Assembly: GCF_001279695.1 (NCBI RefSeq)
Contig: NZ_LGDD01000063.1
Location: 1-7,202, forward strand
Origin: Streptomyces sp. WM6378
GTDB taxonomy: Bacteria; Actinomycetota; Actinomycetes; Streptomycetales; Streptomycetaceae
Length of the DNA stretch: 7,202 nt
Reading direction: 5' to 3'
The notes under the pieces are model-generated. The model was not told the origin of the DNA and did not search any database. It was given only the letters and a program-made list of their open reading frames with translations. Position 1 is the stretch's first letter. Every line of letters starts with the position of its first letter. Shown here in pieces: positions 6,585 to 7,202 of this stretch. Position numbers and translations under genes: made by a program.

Positions 6585-7202
6585 ATGTCCACCCCGGCCA
6601 TGGTCCCCTGCCCCGACTGCGGCACCCCGGCCCGCGCCACGGGCCAATCGTTCTGCGACTCCTGCGGAGCCTTCCTCCGCTGGACCGCCCCGACGCCCCC
6701 ACCAACCCCGTCAGCGGACCAGCCCCCTTCGGGGGATGCGACCCCGCCCGCTTCAACCCCGTCGGGGGATGCGCCCCGGGGTGCGTCGAAGCCGTCGGGG
6801 GATGCCGCACCGAGCTCAGCTCCCTCAGCTGACGCCCCCGCTGCCGGCGCATCCGCGCAGGAGGAACCCCCCGCCGCCGGAACCCCGGACACCGCGCCCG
6901 ACCCGGCCGCACCGGACGCGAACCCCGCCCCGGCCACGGCCCCGGAAGCCGTAACGACCCCCATCCCCGCCGTGGCGGACAACGCGGACACCCCGGGCGA
7001 CACCACCCCCTTCCCCGAGGTACGGCCAACCTCAGCCGCAGACGCCGCCAGGGCCCTCCTCGTACCCGTACAGGAACCAAGCGCAGCCCAGCCCCCCGAG
7101 GCCCCGGGATCGGCCCCCCCCGGCCGCCCGGAAGCAGCCCGTCCCCGGGTGAGGACGGCAACCCCCCCCCCCGCCCCGGAAAACGGCGCGCCGTGCCCCG
7201 CC
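6585..7202 (+). CDS. Zinc-ribbon protein with long Pro/Ala-rich linker, 5' part only
   Basis: The gene starts 6 bases after the gpI-like stop and stays open for 206 codons to the window edge, so it is partial. Residues 9-28 form a compact zinc ribbon: CPDC, eleven residues, then CDSCG. The following 170 or so residues are low complexity and rich in Pro, Ala, Ser, Thr, Asp and Glu, probably disordered, with an 11-residue tandem repeat (PSGDA...) at about residues 48-80. A short conserved-looking block (AADAARALLVPVQEP, then PPGRPEAARPRVR) comes near the end. The last visible residues are GAPCPA, which could begin a second CPxC zinc ribbon. I recall Streptomyces CIS clusters having a protein at this position with two zinc ribbons and a downstream glycan-binding or beta-sandwich domain; that part is outside the window and unproven here. 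Its role is unknown. A cytoplasmic regulator, scaffold or membrane-linked partner of the particle are all possible. Confidence 0.8.
   Translation, partial: MSTPAMVPCPDCGTPARATGQSFCDSCGAFLRWTAPTPPPTPSADQPPSGDATPPASTPSGDAPRGASKPSGDAAPSSAPSADAPAAGASAQEEPPAAGTPDTAPDPAAPDANPAPATAPEAVTTPIPAVADNADTPGDTTPFPEVRPTSAADAARALLVPVQEPSAAQPPEAPGSAPPGRPEAARPRVRTATPPPAPENGAPCPA
6726..6824 (+). repeat. Three 33-base tandem units encoding an 11-residue PSGDA repeat
   Basis: Units begin at 6726, 6759 and 6792. Each opens with the nearly identical stretch CC(T/G)TCGGGGGATGC, coding for PSGDA, followed by six variable codons. The exact 33-base spacing keeps the reading frame. A degenerate further copy (SADAPAAGAS) follows. 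The repeat lies in the low-complexity linker of the zinc-ribbon protein and could vary in copy number between strains. Confidence 0.75.
7162..7172 (+). repeat. Eleven-C homopolymer tract inside the zinc-ribbon gene
   Basis: An uninterrupted run of 11 C bases codes for consecutive prolines just before the last visible residues. A shorter run of 8 C lies at 7114-7121. The downstream frame as read gives a plausible CPxC zinc-ribbon beginning, which suggests the tract length here keeps the gene in frame. Confidence 0.8.

Noticed and set aside
6271..6954. 227-codon plus-strand frame overlapping the gpI-like and zinc-ribbon genes
   Set aside because: It is out of frame with both real genes, Pro/Arg-rich and without a motif; a composition artefact.
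1..7202. TTA codons that would tie expression to the bldA leucine tRNA
   Set aside because: The only TTA triplets I found on the coding strand (near 4470, 5235 and 6559) are out of frame, so no direct bldA dependence is seen in these genes.
1..7202. CRISPR arrays, tRNA or rRNA genes, insertion sequences
   Set aside because: No spaced direct repeats, cloverleaf-like sequences, transposase motifs or terminal inverted repeats were seen; nearly all of the window is coding.

Overview
This is a very G+C-rich stretch. Codon third positions are almost all G or C, a GTG start is used, and I saw no in-frame TTA codon. That pattern fits an actinomycete, most likely Streptomyces or a close relative. All genes lie on the + strand, packed head to tail, and the window is cut inside a gene at each end.

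The centre of the window is the baseplate and spike half of a contractile injection system (CIS) gene cluster of the phage-tail-like, extracellular-CIS (eCIS) lineage. The order is: the 3' end of a Pro/Ala-rich protein with repeated Val-Gln-Arg (VQR) motifs (1-470); a gp19-family inner tube protein (531-968); Cis7, a tube-adaptor protein with a C-terminal LysM domain (971-1693); Cis8, a VgrG-type spike (1690-3618); Cis9, a gp25-like baseplate wedge protein (3629-4069); Cis11, a baseplate J/gp6-like protein (4069-6015); a short P2 gpI-like baseplate protein (6012-6578); and the 5' end of a zinc-ribbon protein with a long Pro/Ala-rich low-complexity region (6585 to the edge).

The genes from 531 onward touch, overlap by 1-4 bases, or are separated by at most 10 bases, so they look like one translationally coupled operon. 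By homology the products form one machine. The tube protein stacks on the Cis7/Cis8 hub and spike, and Cis9, Cis11 and the gpI-like protein form the baseplate around it. Sheath, main tube, cap and AAA+ ATPase genes are not in the window and would be expected upstream or downstream.

Points that stand out: the spike ends in a long octapeptide-repeat beta-helix; no PAAR tip gene sits between the spike and gp25 genes; the gpI-like baseplate protein is short; no tail-fibre gene lies next to the baseplate genes; and two low-complexity Pro/Ala proteins of unclear role flank the structural block. One of them carries an 11-residue tandem repeat and an 11-C homopolymer tract. No RNA gene, mobile element, CRISPR array or convincing terminator was seen.
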